From NCBI GenBank assembly GCA_963765875.1, contig CAVXYK010000001.1, positions 1 to 64,000 on the forward strand: DNA of 64,000 nucleotides, read 5' to 3'. The stretch is from JAWKOK01 sp963765875 (GTDB lineage Bacteria; Chloroflexota; Anaerolineae; Caldilineales; Caldilineaceae). A model generated the notes under the pieces. The model was not told the DNA's origin. It did not search any database and saw nothing but the letters and a program-made list of their open reading frames with translations. This document shows positions 1 through 7,728 of this stretch, piece by piece (position 1 is the stretch's first letter; each line of letters opens with the position of its first letter). The translations under genes and the position numbers were made by a program.

Positions 1-1242
1 CACTATGATGAATGGGGCAGCCCTAACACCTTTCCCCACTACTCGTGGGGTTGGACCTGGGCCGGCGATACCCCCTTCCGCCGCTGGAAGCGGGAAACCT
101 ATCGCGGCGGCGTCAGCGACCCCTGCATCGTGTTCTGGCCGGAGGGAATCAAGGCCGGCAACGAAATACGGACGCAATACACTCACGTCATTGATCTGGT
201 ACCGACGGTGCTGGAAGCGTTGGACATCGAAGCACCGACGATGATTCGCGGCGTGCCGCAATCGCCTGTCCAGGGGCTCAGCTTCGCGGACAGCTTCGAC
301 GATGCCGCGGTGGAAAGCAAACACCACACCCAATACTTTGAGATGTTTGGCCACCGTTCCATCTACCACGAGGGTTGGAAAGCGGTTTGCCCCTTCCCGG
401 GTCCCAGCTTTACCGAAGCCGCCGAGAAAGAACGCTACTTTGGGATGCCGCTGACCGCTGAACTGCTGAATGATCTGGATGCCCACGGCTGGGAACTCTA
501 CCATGTGGCGGAGGACCCGGCAGAGACGAAAAACCTGGCGGAAGAGATGCCGGACAAGGTGCAGGAAATGGCTCAGCGCTGGTACGCAGAAGCCGGCAAA
601 TATGGCGTTTTGCCCCTGGCCTCGGCTGAACTTGCCCGCATGAATGTTCCGCGCCCGACCGTCTCCCTACCTCGCAAGCAATATACCTATTACCCCGGCG
701 GCGCGCCGATTGCCTTTGCCGCCGCCCCCAGGCTCTACAACCGTCCCTACAGCATCACGGCTGACGTGGTTATTCCTGACGGGGGAGCGGAAGGGGTTTT
801 GATGACCCATGGTAGCCGCAATGGTGGGTACGCGCTCTCTGTCAAGGATGGGCGACTGCACTACATCCACAACTATGTCGGGCTGGAAAGGTTCGAGGTG
901 GTCTCGAGCGAACCGGTTCCTGCAGGGGAGGTCAGCCTGCGCTACGAGTTTGAGCCAACCGGTGACCCTCAGTTCCGGGAGGGCAAAGGCTCGCCGGGCC
1001 GATCTCAACTCTACATCAACAATAAGCTGGTCGGTAACCTGGAGGTTCCATATACCGTCCCGATGACATTCGGCGTGCTGGGCGCAAGCTGCGGCTATGC
1101 GGCTTATGACTCGGTGGCCCCGGAGGTCTACCAAGCGCCATTCCGCTTCACCGGCGAGATCAAACAGGTGGTCATTGATGTGTCCGGCGAGGTTATCAAA
1201 GACGAAGAGGCCGAGCTGAAACGGCTGATGACACAGCAGTAG
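1..1242 (+). CDS. arylsulfatase, C-terminal part (runs in from the window edge)
   Basis: The reading frame is open from the first base, so the start and the catalytic formylglycine motif lie upstream of the window. What remains (about 413 codons) begins in the late sulfatase domain: a WxWAGDTPFRRWK stretch, then GGVSDPCIVFWPEGI and the HVIDLVPTVLEALDI helix, which are characteristic of the alkaline-phosphatase-like sulfatase fold. After about residue 220 there is a beta-rich tail (YYPGGAPIAF ... GYALSVKDGRLHYIHN ... LYINNKLVG) like the jelly-roll C-terminal domain of AtsA-type arylsulfatases. It hydrolyses a sulfate ester; the substrate cannot be read from the sequence. The GH117-like enzyme 3.5 kb downstream makes a sulfated galactan plausible. 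Alternative: another sulfatase subfamily. Confidence 0.88.
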   Translation, partial: HYDEWGSPNTFPHYSWGWTWAGDTPFRRWKRETYRGGVSDPCIVFWPEGIKAGNEIRTQYTHVIDLVPTVLEALDIEAPTMIRGVPQSPVQGLSFADSFDDAAVESKHHTQYFEMFGHRSIYHEGWKAVCPFPGPSFTEAAEKERYFGMPLTAELLNDLDAHGWELYHVAEDPAETKNLAEEMPDKVQEMAQRWYAEAGKYGVLPLASAELARMNVPRPTVSLPRKQYTYYPGGAPIAFAAAPRLYNRPYSITADVVIPDGGAEGVLMTHGSRNGGYALSVKDGRLHYIHNYVGLERFEVVSSEPVPAGEVSLRYEFEPTGDPQFREGKGSPGRSQLYINNKLVGNLEVPYTVPMTFGVLGASCGYAAYDSVAPEVYQAPFRFTGEIKQVVIDVSGEVIKDEEAELKRLMTQQ

Positions 1243-1351
1243 CGTTCATCAGGAGCAGAGCTTCGGTTTTTCTATGGCGGGCCAGTAGGCCGTTTTCTCA
1301 CCCTCCTGGCGGAGGCGCAAGCGAGGCAGCCTTTGCCAGGGTAACAAATAG

Positions 1352-1666
1352 ACGAGGCAAATATTCGCCGAGGGAGAACTGCCCCCAGTCGATGGATTCT
1401 GGTCGCTGACCGTGTATGACAGCCAGATGTTCCAGGTCGCGAACCCGATCGATCGGTTCGCCATCGGTGACCGTGACGAGTTGGCCTTCAACGCGGATGG
1501 CTCCTTGTCGCTGACGATCCAGCACGAGTCGCCGGGCAAGGACAAGGAGAGCAACTGGCTACCCTCGCCGTGGTCCGGGGGCATCATCCCGATCATGCGT
1601 CTCTATGGGCCGCAACAGGATGCAATCGTGGGACGCTGGGACCCACCCAAATGGCAGCGGGTCTGA
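1352..1666 (+). pseudogene. DUF1214 domain remnant (C-terminal end of a DUF1254/DUF1214 protein)
   Basis: The frame opens after a TAG at 1349-1351 and runs to 1666. It reads ...LPPVDGFWSLTVYD..., then FNADGSLSLTIQHESPGKD, KESNWLPSPW and a final MRLYGP...W.PP, the signature of the C-terminal half of DUF1214 (family proteins are 350-480 residues). There is no ATG or good ribosome site at the left edge; the only usable start (GTG 1412) falls in the middle of a beta strand. I therefore call it a truncated fossil left by deletion of the N-terminal DUF1254 part, between the sulfatase and the transporter gene. A start upstream in another frame (an indel) cannot be excluded, but no DUF1254 sequence is visible before 1352. 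Confidence 0.7.
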
Positions 1667-1723
1667 TGAGGACAGGACAAGATAGATAAACTCTTTTGGA
1701 ATTGAGGAGAGAAATTATGGAAC

Positions 1724-2596
1724 TTGCTAAATACACTTTACAACCTGATGGGCCTGGTCTTTGTGCTGGGCACGATTATTTCGATGGGGCTAAGCCTGAC
1801 GATTGACCAAATTACCGGACCACTGCGCAATGTCCGCTTTGTGATTATCGCCTTGCTGGCTAACTTCGTCGTCCCACCGATCTTGGCGCTCATTCTGATC
1901 CGGGTCTTTTCCCTGGATGAGCCTCTAGCAGTCGGGTTGCTGCTGGTTTCATTGGCGGCCGGTGCGCCGGCACTGCCCAAAACGGCGGTATTTGCCAAAA
2001 CGGATACCGCCGCAGCCACCGCTCTGATGGTGCTCCTGGTGGTGGCCACGATCGTGGTGCTGCCGATTGCCCTGCCTTTGCTGCTGACCGGGATCTCGGT
2101 CACGTTTTGGGATATTGCGTCCGGGCTGGTCTACCTGATCCTGATCCCGCTGGGGCTGAGCCTGTTTGTACGCGCACGGTATTCGGAAATAGCCGGGTCA
2201 GCGCAACCGTTCTTTGCTCAAGCTTCCAACCTGAGTTTGTTGATCCTGTTGGTGCTGATGGTCGTGTTGAATTTCAGTAACGTGGTCGGTCTGTTGGGCT
2301 CCGGCGGCCTGTTGGCCAGCCTGATTTTGGTGATTCTGACCACGGCCGGCGGCTACCTGCTGGGCAAACTGGGGAAAGCCGATGGCTGGTTGCAGGCCCT
2401 GGGCGCCGGGCAGCGCAACATCGCCGCGGCCATGGTGGTCGCCACCATGAACTTCGGCAACGACGAAGTCGTGATGGTGGTGGTCTACTCGCTGATCGTC
2501 ATGGTGGTTTTGATCCCGCTGGCCCTGGAATTGGGCAAACGACGATCCAGCGCAAAGGAGGGCGATGGGCAAGAATCCACTACAGTGCTTGCGTAA
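1724..2596 (+). CDS. bile acid:sodium symporter (BASS) family transporter
   Basis: A 290-residue, almost entirely hydrophobic protein with about nine membrane segments. Features typical of BASS/ArsB-NhaA-fold transporters are MGLSLTIDQ near the N-terminus, the LLLVSLAAGAPALP loop and the GAGQRNIAAAMVVA segment near residue 230. It should be a sodium-coupled importer of an organic anion in the inner membrane. Start: a perfect SD (GAGGAG 1704-1709) is placed for ATG 1717, but that ATG is in another frame. Removing one T at 1723/1724 would give M-E-L-L-N-T-L, so the true start is probably 1717 with a one-base insertion. As written, TTG 1724 or ATG 1748 would have to serve. Substrate unknown; it sits between the sulfatase and the META lipoprotein. 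Confidence 0.85.
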   Translation: MLNTLYNLMGLVFVLGTIISMGLSLTIDQITGPLRNVRFVIIALLANFVVPPILALILIRVFSLDEPLAVGLLLVSLAAGAPALPKTAVFAKTDTAAATALMVLLVVATIVVLPIALPLLLTGISVTFWDIASGLVYLILIPLGLSLFVRARYSEIAGSAQPFFAQASNLSLLILLVLMVVLNFSNVVGLLGSGGLLASLILVILTTAGGYLLGKLGKADGWLQALGAGQRNIAAAMVVATMNFGNDEVVMVVVYSLIVMVVLIPLALELGKRRSSAKEGDGQESTTVLA

Positions 2597-2636
2597 AAAT
2601 GATTCAACCTATTTGTAACCTCAGAGGAGAATTTTC

Positions 2637-4355
2637 ATGAAGAAACGCTTTATCATCTTGGTGCTAGTGCTTGTCACACTGCTTGCACTGGCGGCTTGTC
2701 AGGGGGTCCAGCCACCGGCAAGCCCGAATCTGGCCGGCACGAACTGGATTCTCAGTTCGTTGGACGGCTCCCTTCCGTTGCCCGGCGTCACGGTCTCGCT
2801 TCAGTTTGGCGACGATGGCACGGCAGGAGGGTCGGACGGCTGCAACAGCTACAGCACCACGTATGCCCTGAATGGGACAGACCTCACGTTCGGCCAACCC
2901 ATGGGTGCTACGGCAATGGCCTGTCCTGAACCTGTTATGGATCAGGCCAATACCTATATGCAGACCCTGGCCACCACCAATTCCTTTGACGTGGACGGCG
3001 CTCAACTCACGTTGCGCAATGGCCGAAAGACGCTTGCGACCTTTGTGGCTGATTCGCAAAGCCTGGCGGGCACCACCTGGCAAGTGATTTCCTACAACAA
3101 TGGTCGGGGCGGGGTCGTCAGTGTCATCATTGGCAGCCAGATCACAGCCGATTTTTCCGCCGACGAGATCACAGGCAATGCCGGCTGCAACACTTACTTT
3201 GCCGCGTATTTGACCGAAGGCGCCAATCTAACCATCGGCCCCGCGGGCACGACGATGATGGCCTGCGATTCGCCCCCCGGCGTGATGGAGCAGGAACAAG
3301 AGTATCTGGCCGCCCTGGCGAGCGTTGCAAGTTTCAGCATCGAGGGTGAACGCATGCGGATGCAGACTGCCGATGGCGCGACCGCAGTGCAGTTGGAGCG
3401 AGAACGCGGTCTCACAGTCCCTGAGCCTGAGCCAGGTAAACCGACGGGTCGCGTGACCGCGACCGGCGGTGCGAATATCCGCTCAGGTCCGGCCACAAAC
3501 TATCCGCTGCTCGGCGTGGCGCCGTTCGGAGCCGAAGGCGAGATCGTCGGTCGCAGCCCGGATGGTCAATGGTGGGCGGTCGCTCTGCCGTCCGCTCCTG
3601 GCGCCATCGGTTGGGTGTCGACCTCGATCGTGGCGGCAGTCAATGTGGAAGATGTACCCGTGATCCAGCCCGAACCGCCGGCATACGTTCCGCCGGCTCC
3701 GGCAACCCCTGCAGACCCACCTACGCCTGTGCCGCCACCCACGGCAACGCCATCGCCTGAGCTTGCTTTCTGGGCAGATCAGACGACGATCAATCAGGGT
3801 GAGTGCACCAATATCAACTGGTCTGTTGAGAATGTGCAGGCCGTCTGGGTCTACCCTCAGGGCGAATCCTATGATCGGTACCCAAGGGCTGGCCAAGGCA
3901 ATGAGCAGGTCTGTCCGTCCTCAACGACCACCTATGAAATGCGTGTGTTGCTGCGTAACGGCGAGGTGGTAACGCAGCAGGTGCAGATCGGTGTCAACGC
4001 ACAGAATCCGCTTGCCGATACATCTTGGGAGGTGATCTCCTACAACAACGGTCGGGGAGGTGTTGTGAGCGTCATCATTGACACACGCATCACCGCCAAT
4101 TTCGGTGCGGACAACCAAGTGACCGGCAGCGGCAGCTGCAACGACTACTTTGGCTCATACCAGGTGTCGGGCAATAACATCTCTGTGGGACCTTTGAGTT
4201 CGGCCCAGATGGCCTGTGGCGAGCCGGCCGGCGTTATGGAGCAGGAAGCCGAGTACCTCACGGCACTGCAGTCGGCCAACACTTTCCGTCTAGATGGTAA
4301 TCGGTTGGAGCTGCGTGCGGCCGATGGAACTACAGCCGTGACACTCAGCCGCTAG
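2637..4355 (+). CDS. lipoprotein with three META (HslJ-like) domains and an SH3b domain
   Basis: 572 residues, strong SD (GAGGAG) before ATG 2637. Signal peptide with lipobox LAAC, lipid-carrying Cys21. Domain order: META1 about 30-135, META2 about 143-254, bacterial SH3 about 270-335 (GGANIRSGPATNYPLLG), a Pro/Thr-rich linker 345-375, a beta-sandwich about 378-455, META3 about 460-570. META2 and META3 are an internal duplication: both contain EVISYNNGRGGVVSVII or a near match, a ...CN.YF motif, MACxxPxGVMEQE and AADG(A/T)TAV. META domains occur in heat-shock/motility-linked lipoproteins and SH3b domains often bind peptidoglycan or protein, so a cell-envelope role is likely. No enzymatic residues recognised. 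Confidence 0.85.
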   Translation: MKKRFIILVLVLVTLLALAACQGVQPPASPNLAGTNWILSSLDGSLPLPGVTVSLQFGDDGTAGGSDGCNSYSTTYALNGTDLTFGQPMGATAMACPEPVMDQANTYMQTLATTNSFDVDGAQLTLRNGRKTLATFVADSQSLAGTTWQVISYNNGRGGVVSVIIGSQITADFSADEITGNAGCNTYFAAYLTEGANLTIGPAGTTMMACDSPPGVMEQEQEYLAALASVASFSIEGERMRMQTADGATAVQLERERGLTVPEPEPGKPTGRVTATGGANIRSGPATNYPLLGVAPFGAEGEIVGRSPDGQWWAVALPSAPGAIGWVSTSIVAAVNVEDVPVIQPEPPAYVPPAPATPADPPTPVPPPTATPSPELAFWADQTTINQGECTNINWSVENVQAVWVYPQGESYDRYPRAGQGNEQVCPSSTTTYEMRVLLRNGEVVTQQVQIGVNAQNPLADTSWEVISYNNGRGGVVSVIIDTRITANFGADNQVTGSGSCNDYFGSYQVSGNNISVGPLSSAQMACGEPAGVMEQEAEYLTALQSANTFRLDGNRLELRAADGTTAVTLSR

Positions 4356-4449
4356 CGGCTGGGAGAATGGCCCGGCAAGATAAGGTACGGATGCGTCAGC
4401 CGGCAGGCACCATTGTGCCGCAGGAGGCGCCGCTAGCCTGACAACAATG

Positions 4450-4680
4450 GGGTTCATGGACCATCTCCTTGGTTTGGCTGGGCAATCGCGTCTAAATTGT
4501 CCGCAACGGATGAAATCCGGCTCCTAACAGCGAAAAGCGCCCTCAGGCGCTGAGCCGCTGAGGCGGCTTCTCGTTGTTAGCGGCGGGTTTTAACCCTGCC
4601 GCAGAGAGGCTCTTCTCTGGAATTTAGACGCGATTGCCCTCCTTGGTTTGGTGACCAAGAAGTCTCGGTCCATGAACCCA
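4450..4680. repeat. long inverted repeat enclosing five consecutive hairpins
   Basis: This lies in the 350-bp gap between two converging genes. Outer arms: 4450-4462 pairs with 4667-4679 (13 bp). Inner arms: 4481-4498 pairs perfectly with 4621-4638 (18 bp). Inside are five compact hairpins: 4507-4519 (CGGAT/ATCCG), 4536-4551 (AGCGCC/GGCGCT), 4554-4567 (GCCGC/GCGGC), 4580-4602 (GCGGCGGG/CCC-T-GCCGC) and 4602-4619 (CAGAGA/TCTCTG). 4524-4533 and 4571-4580 close hairpins two and three with one wobble. A 12-base direct repeat (TCCTTGGTTTGG) lies just inside both outer arms. It could be a structured RNA, a palindromic non-autonomous mobile element, or an elaborate bidirectional terminator; no ORF is present. 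Confidence 0.75.
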
Positions 4681-4705
4681 CTCGTTGTGTTCTGTTCCAC
4701 TCCCG

Positions 4706-5764
4706 CTACACATGCCTCGGATAATACGTCTCGAAGCGGCGGATGCACTGCCAACCATCTCTGTAGACATGGCACAGCCCCCAGTTGAGCCCCTGCAGTG
4801 GACTTTCGTCAGTCTCCTGGCTGCGGAAGAGGCCCATGGCCTCGGGTCCGCCTTTGATCACCGACATGATCTCAAAGTTGATGCCGTCCTCTGCATACTG
4901 GATGGTGTTCTTCTCCGGGCCGTCGGTGGTCAGCACTGCCGCAATGCCGCCCCGGTAGGGCCAGACGCAGACCTCATGGCCACTGTTGGTGACCGGGTTG
5001 TACTCAGACTTGACGTAGGGCCCTTCCGGCTGTTCGGCAATGGCCACACCCCACTTGATCTCGCGTCCACCAAAAGTCATCTGCTCGCCCATACGCTCGC
5101 CCTTGTAGTAGAGCCAGAACTTGTCTTGATAGAAGAGCAGGCAGGGATCGTGGACCTTGTGGCTGTCGAAGTCGCCCTGGGTGACCACGCTGAAGCGGTC
5201 ATCCTCATCGCCCAGCCACTCGCCGTTGTCTGCCGGCGACAGGATCGGCGTGTCCAACTTGCGCCATGGACCGTGAGGCGAGTCGGCCACGGCCATGCCA
5301 ATCTGGTTCTTGACGCGCACTACGTAGGGTGCCTTGACGGTCTGGTAGACCAGGTAGTACTTGCCCTCGTGAGCAAGGATCTCGGGCGTGAAGACGGCCC
5401 GGTCATCGTAGGCGCCTGCGGGGCCGCGGCCCACAGCCTGGCCCTGCTCTTGCCAGTCCCAGCCGTCCTCGGACGTGGCATACCAGACTTCGGTCAGATC
5501 CCAGGGGAAGACCTTGGCCTCGGGATCGCCGCTGCCGAAGCCTGCGGTCTCGCCTTCGCCTCTGGTGTACCAGGTGAAGTAGATGCCGTCGATCAGCAGT
5601 ACAGCGCTGGGGTCGCGGCGAATGACGCCTTCTTCATAGGCGAAATCGCCGCCCAGATCGTGCTCTCGGAATTGGCAAAACCATTCGGGGCCTTTAGTGT
5701 AGCTCAAAGCGCGGATGGATGCAGCGCTCAGTTTGCTGTTGTTGGATGGATCGTTGGGTTGCAT
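4706..5764 (-). CDS. GH117-like glycoside hydrolase (3,6-anhydro-L-galactosidase candidate)
   Basis: 352 residues from ATG 5764, chosen because GAGGAA stands 8 bases upstream; a longer open frame to 5851 enters repeat DNA. It is a predicted five-bladed propeller with repeated ...YYLVYQ, FWLYYKG and WYATSEDG strands. Candidate catalytic residues are Asp51 (RRDPSAV), Asp206 (KVHDPC) and His263-Glu264 (SGHEV). Their spacing, 155, 57 and 58, equals that recalled for Bacteroides plebeius GH117 (Asp90, Asp245, His302, Glu303). GH117 enzymes remove terminal 3,6-anhydro-L-galactose from agar oligosaccharides by an exo mechanism. No signal peptide, so it likely acts in the cytoplasm on imported oligosaccharides. 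Neighbours (sulfatase, sugar ABC transporter) agree. Alternative: a GH43/GH32-like hydrolase of other specificity. Confidence 0.78.
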   Translation of the reverse strand: MQPNDPSNNSKLSAASIRALSYTKGPEWFCQFREHDLGGDFAYEEGVIRRDPSAVLLIDGIYFTWYTRGEGETAGFGSGDPEAKVFPWDLTEVWYATSEDGWDWQEQGQAVGRGPAGAYDDRAVFTPEILAHEGKYYLVYQTVKAPYVVRVKNQIGMAVADSPHGPWRKLDTPILSPADNGEWLGDEDDRFSVVTQGDFDSHKVHDPCLLFYQDKFWLYYKGERMGEQMTFGGREIKWGVAIAEQPEGPYVKSEYNPVTNSGHEVCVWPYRGGIAAVLTTDGPEKNTIQYAEDGINFEIMSVIKGGPEAMGLFRSQETDESPLQGLNWGLCHVYRDGWQCIRRFETYYPRHV

Positions 5765-5807
5765 GCGTTCCTCGCGATGGAGCTTGTGCTGGTTGGACGG
5801 TTCTACT

Positions 5808-5896
5808 GTGAAAAAGTCTCTTTTGCCACAGAGCTGAACCACCCAGAGCATATCTGTGAAAATCTGAGTCCATCCGTGTCCATCTGTGGCAAAATC
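5808..5896. repeat. degenerate copy of the CCACAGAT palindromic repeat
   Basis: Left side reads TTTTGCCACAGAG and right side CCATCTGTGGCAAAA, an imperfect inverted pair around ATCTGTGAAAATCTGAG. It fills most of the gap between the GH117-like gene and the URO-D gene upstream of it on the minus strand. It shares the CCACAGAT core with the better-preserved copies at 7042, 41003 and 42140. Confidence 0.6.
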
Positions 5897-5925
5897 TCCT
5901 CATTGCATACGAGGAGATCCACGCC

Positions 5926-6999
5926 CTACAGCAACGGCTGCTTACAGATTCGCTCCAGCGTCGTGCAGATTGCATCCACCTTGTCCAGTGATACATCCGG
6001 TTCGCATTCAGCATGGAGCATGAGTCCGCCTTCGGGCATATACAGGCCTTCGTACATCTCGCCGATATGGTCTTCGATCTCCGATGGCGTGGCAAACGGG
6101 AAGAGCTGTCGATCCAGATCCAAATGTAAGGTGACCTTCCCTTTGGCGACTTCTTGCAGGCCGGCCAATCCATTGGCCCGGATCTGCGGGTTGAGGATGC
6201 GCACGCCCACTTCTATCAGATCAGGGATGATCTCCAGAATCTTGCCGTCAGAGTGTTCATAGACCGGCACGCCCGCATCCCGGCAACGGCCATGCATGGC
6301 CTCGTAGGTCGGCTTGATGTATTTGCGCCACATGGTCGGACTGATGGGCAGCCTGTATTGCAGCCCCAGGTCCTCGCCGAAGGACATGTATTCGGCGCCA
6401 AGTTCGAGATACTTCTCGACCAGGGCAACGTTGTAGTCCTGAATCATCTGAATGATCGTCCACAGCCGTGGATCGTCGGTGGCCATGTCGACCATCAGGT
6501 TTTCGAAGCCACGCAGGTAGTAGAGCAACATGTACATGAAGCCATGGGGAAGACCGCCGCCCGCTGCCAGCTTGCCGGCCTGCTTGGCCGCCATCATCTC
6601 CTGACGCACCGTCTCCCAGTCCGGACGCGGACCAAACTGCCCGTCAGTCATGGGGTCGGGCGGTGTGTAGCTCTCCAGGGCGTCCCAATCTTCGAGTGGA
6701 TGCACGATGGGTATGCTGTCCAGGCCCTGTTCGATGTTGTCCCACACGATGCCCCAACAGTCGGTGTGTTGGCCGTACTCATAGAGCGGGTTGGTGATTT
6801 CGTCGAAGTCCTTCGAGCCTTTGATGTAGCCGGGAAAGGTGCGTGGGTGGGCCAGGACCACCTCTTCCAGATCCTCCCGGTACTTCATCCATGTGGCCGG
6901 CATCAGCGAGACCACGTAGGGTGTCCACTCGGGCGTGTCAAAATAGAGGGTTTTGAGGAAATTCAGAGTCTCTCTGTTACGGCCTTTGTAACTGATCAC
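5926..6999 (-). CDS. uroporphyrinogen decarboxylase (URO-D) family protein 1
   Basis: 357 residues. Start GTG 6999 is supported by AGGAG nine bases upstream. URO-D fold landmarks: YLRGFENLMVDMA (central helix), MSFGEDLGLQYRLPISP, the barrel strand with EHSDGKILEIIPDLIEVGV, LNPQIRANG and a late LHLDLDRQLFPF strand. The N-terminal Arg/Asp heme-precursor motif of true HemE is not obvious, and the genome context is sugar catabolism rather than tetrapyrrole synthesis. I therefore place it among the URO-D-like proteins related to methyltransferases (MtaA/CmuA group) or of unknown function. The substrate is not inferable. It has a paralogue at 11341-12365 on the other side of the ABC transporter. 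Confidence 0.85.
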   Translation of the reverse strand: MISYKGRNRETLNFLKTLYFDTPEWTPYVVSLMPATWMKYREDLEEVVLAHPRTFPGYIKGSKDFDEITNPLYEYGQHTDCWGIVWDNIEQGLDSIPIVHPLEDWDALESYTPPDPMTDGQFGPRPDWETVRQEMMAAKQAGKLAAGGGLPHGFMYMLLYYLRGFENLMVDMATDDPRLWTIIQMIQDYNVALVEKYLELGAEYMSFGEDLGLQYRLPISPTMWRKYIKPTYEAMHGRCRDAGVPVYEHSDGKILEIIPDLIEVGVRILNPQIRANGLAGLQEVAKGKVTLHLDLDRQLFPFATPSEIEDHIGEMYEGLYMPEGGLMLHAECEPDVSLDKVDAICTTLERICKQPLL

Positions 7000-7041
7000 T
7001 GATGTTCACTCCTGTGAAGTTTTATCTGAATTCTATTGACA

Positions 7042-7206
7042 TGACTCTACTTCAAAAAGCCTTTTTCGCCACAGATTTCCACAGATAAAAAAAGGATAAA
7101 ACAGAGATGGTACCGGGATTACTCTGGACACCTGGTAAACATCTGTGAAAATCAGCTCCTTGTCTGTGGCTATCTGTGGCAAATTCCCGTTTTTGCAGTA
7201 GAGTCA
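7042..7206. repeat. MITE-like element, copy A, with terminal inverted repeats and putative 6-bp target duplication
   Basis: 165 bp. Ends: TGACTCTACTTCAAAAAG (7042-7059) and the inverse of TGACTCTACTGCAAAAAC (ending 7206), a near-perfect terminal inverted repeat. Subterminal CCACAGAT motifs are also inverted. TTGACA occurs directly outside both ends (7036-7041 and 7207-7212), as expected for a 6-bp target-site duplication. The core contains ACCAGGTGTCC...CCCGGTA (on the minus strand), shared with the copies at 41003 and 42140. The remaining DNA of this 300-bp gap, between the URO-D gene and the small lipoprotein gene, shows nothing else. Confidence 0.75.
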
Positions 7207-7303
7207 TTGACATTTGATCGGTAAAATTCCTGGTACGGTCCATTGACACTCCAGAAAATGAAGGCTGCTGGGCCGCGCCGGGGACACGCAACAGTCATGA
7301 CTT

Positions 7304-7723
7304 CTACTCGATGACAAACTCGCCTGTGATCGCGCTGACTTGCTCCGATGATGTCACGCCCTTGTCGTCCGGTCCGCAACCGCAGCCTTCCGAGGAGAGC
7401 CGGTACGTTGCCGTACCGCTGCCGCTTTCTTCCGGCACGATCCACGACAATACCGCTTCCGCTCCGTATATGGATTCCACTACGGTCTGTACGTGGCCAT
7501 CGGGATAGGCGATCGACAGCCTCAATAGGGACAGCTCGGTCTGTCCGGCATCCAGTTCTACGGTCATGGTGACCGGAACCTCCGGCGCAACGGACATCGG
7601 ATCGACTGTGATGCTGATGAATGGGCTCTCCGCCGTCGGCGGTGGAGTCGGATCGGCAGGCAGGGTTGGACTCTGGGATGCGCAACCTGTCAAGAGCAGA
7701 AGCGCGAGCAGGAGAATGCGCAC
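7304..7723 (-). CDS. small lipoprotein at the end of the ABC permease operon
   Basis: 139 residues from GTG 7723, five bases past the stop of the upstream permease gene, so translation is probably coupled. Signal peptide RILLLALLLLTGC with lipobox LLTGC directly at the N-terminus; a longer open frame exists upstream but has no signal sequence and overlaps the permease. After a Pro/Thr-rich linker the mature part looks like one beta-sandwich domain (about residues 35-135) with a CGCG cluster near residue 110. I do not recognise the family. Co-location with the sugar transporter suggests a surface accessory, but that is inference only. Confidence 0.7.
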   Translation of the reverse strand: MRILLLALLLLTGCASQSPTLPADPTPPPTAESPFISITVDPMSVAPEVPVTMTVELDAGQTELSLLRLSIAYPDGHVQTVVESIYGAEAVLSWIVPEESGSGTATYRLSSEGCGCGPDDKGVTSSEQVSAITGEFVIE

Positions 7724-7728
7724 GTTGG

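Noticed and set aside
1249..1596. Minus-strand open frames opposite the DUF1214 remnant
   Set aside because: The plus strand shows the DUF1214 signature; the minus frames have none.
4685..6262. A 525-codon plus-strand open frame opposite the GH117-like and URO-D genes
   Set aside because: It is antisense to two clearly homologous proteins, has no ribosome site and no recognisable domain, and crosses repeat DNA; high GC keeps antisense frames open.
5926..6999. True HemE uroporphyrinogen decarboxylase
   Set aside because: The N-terminal substrate-binding Arg/Asp signature of HemE is not seen, and two copies flank a sugar transporter with no heme genes.
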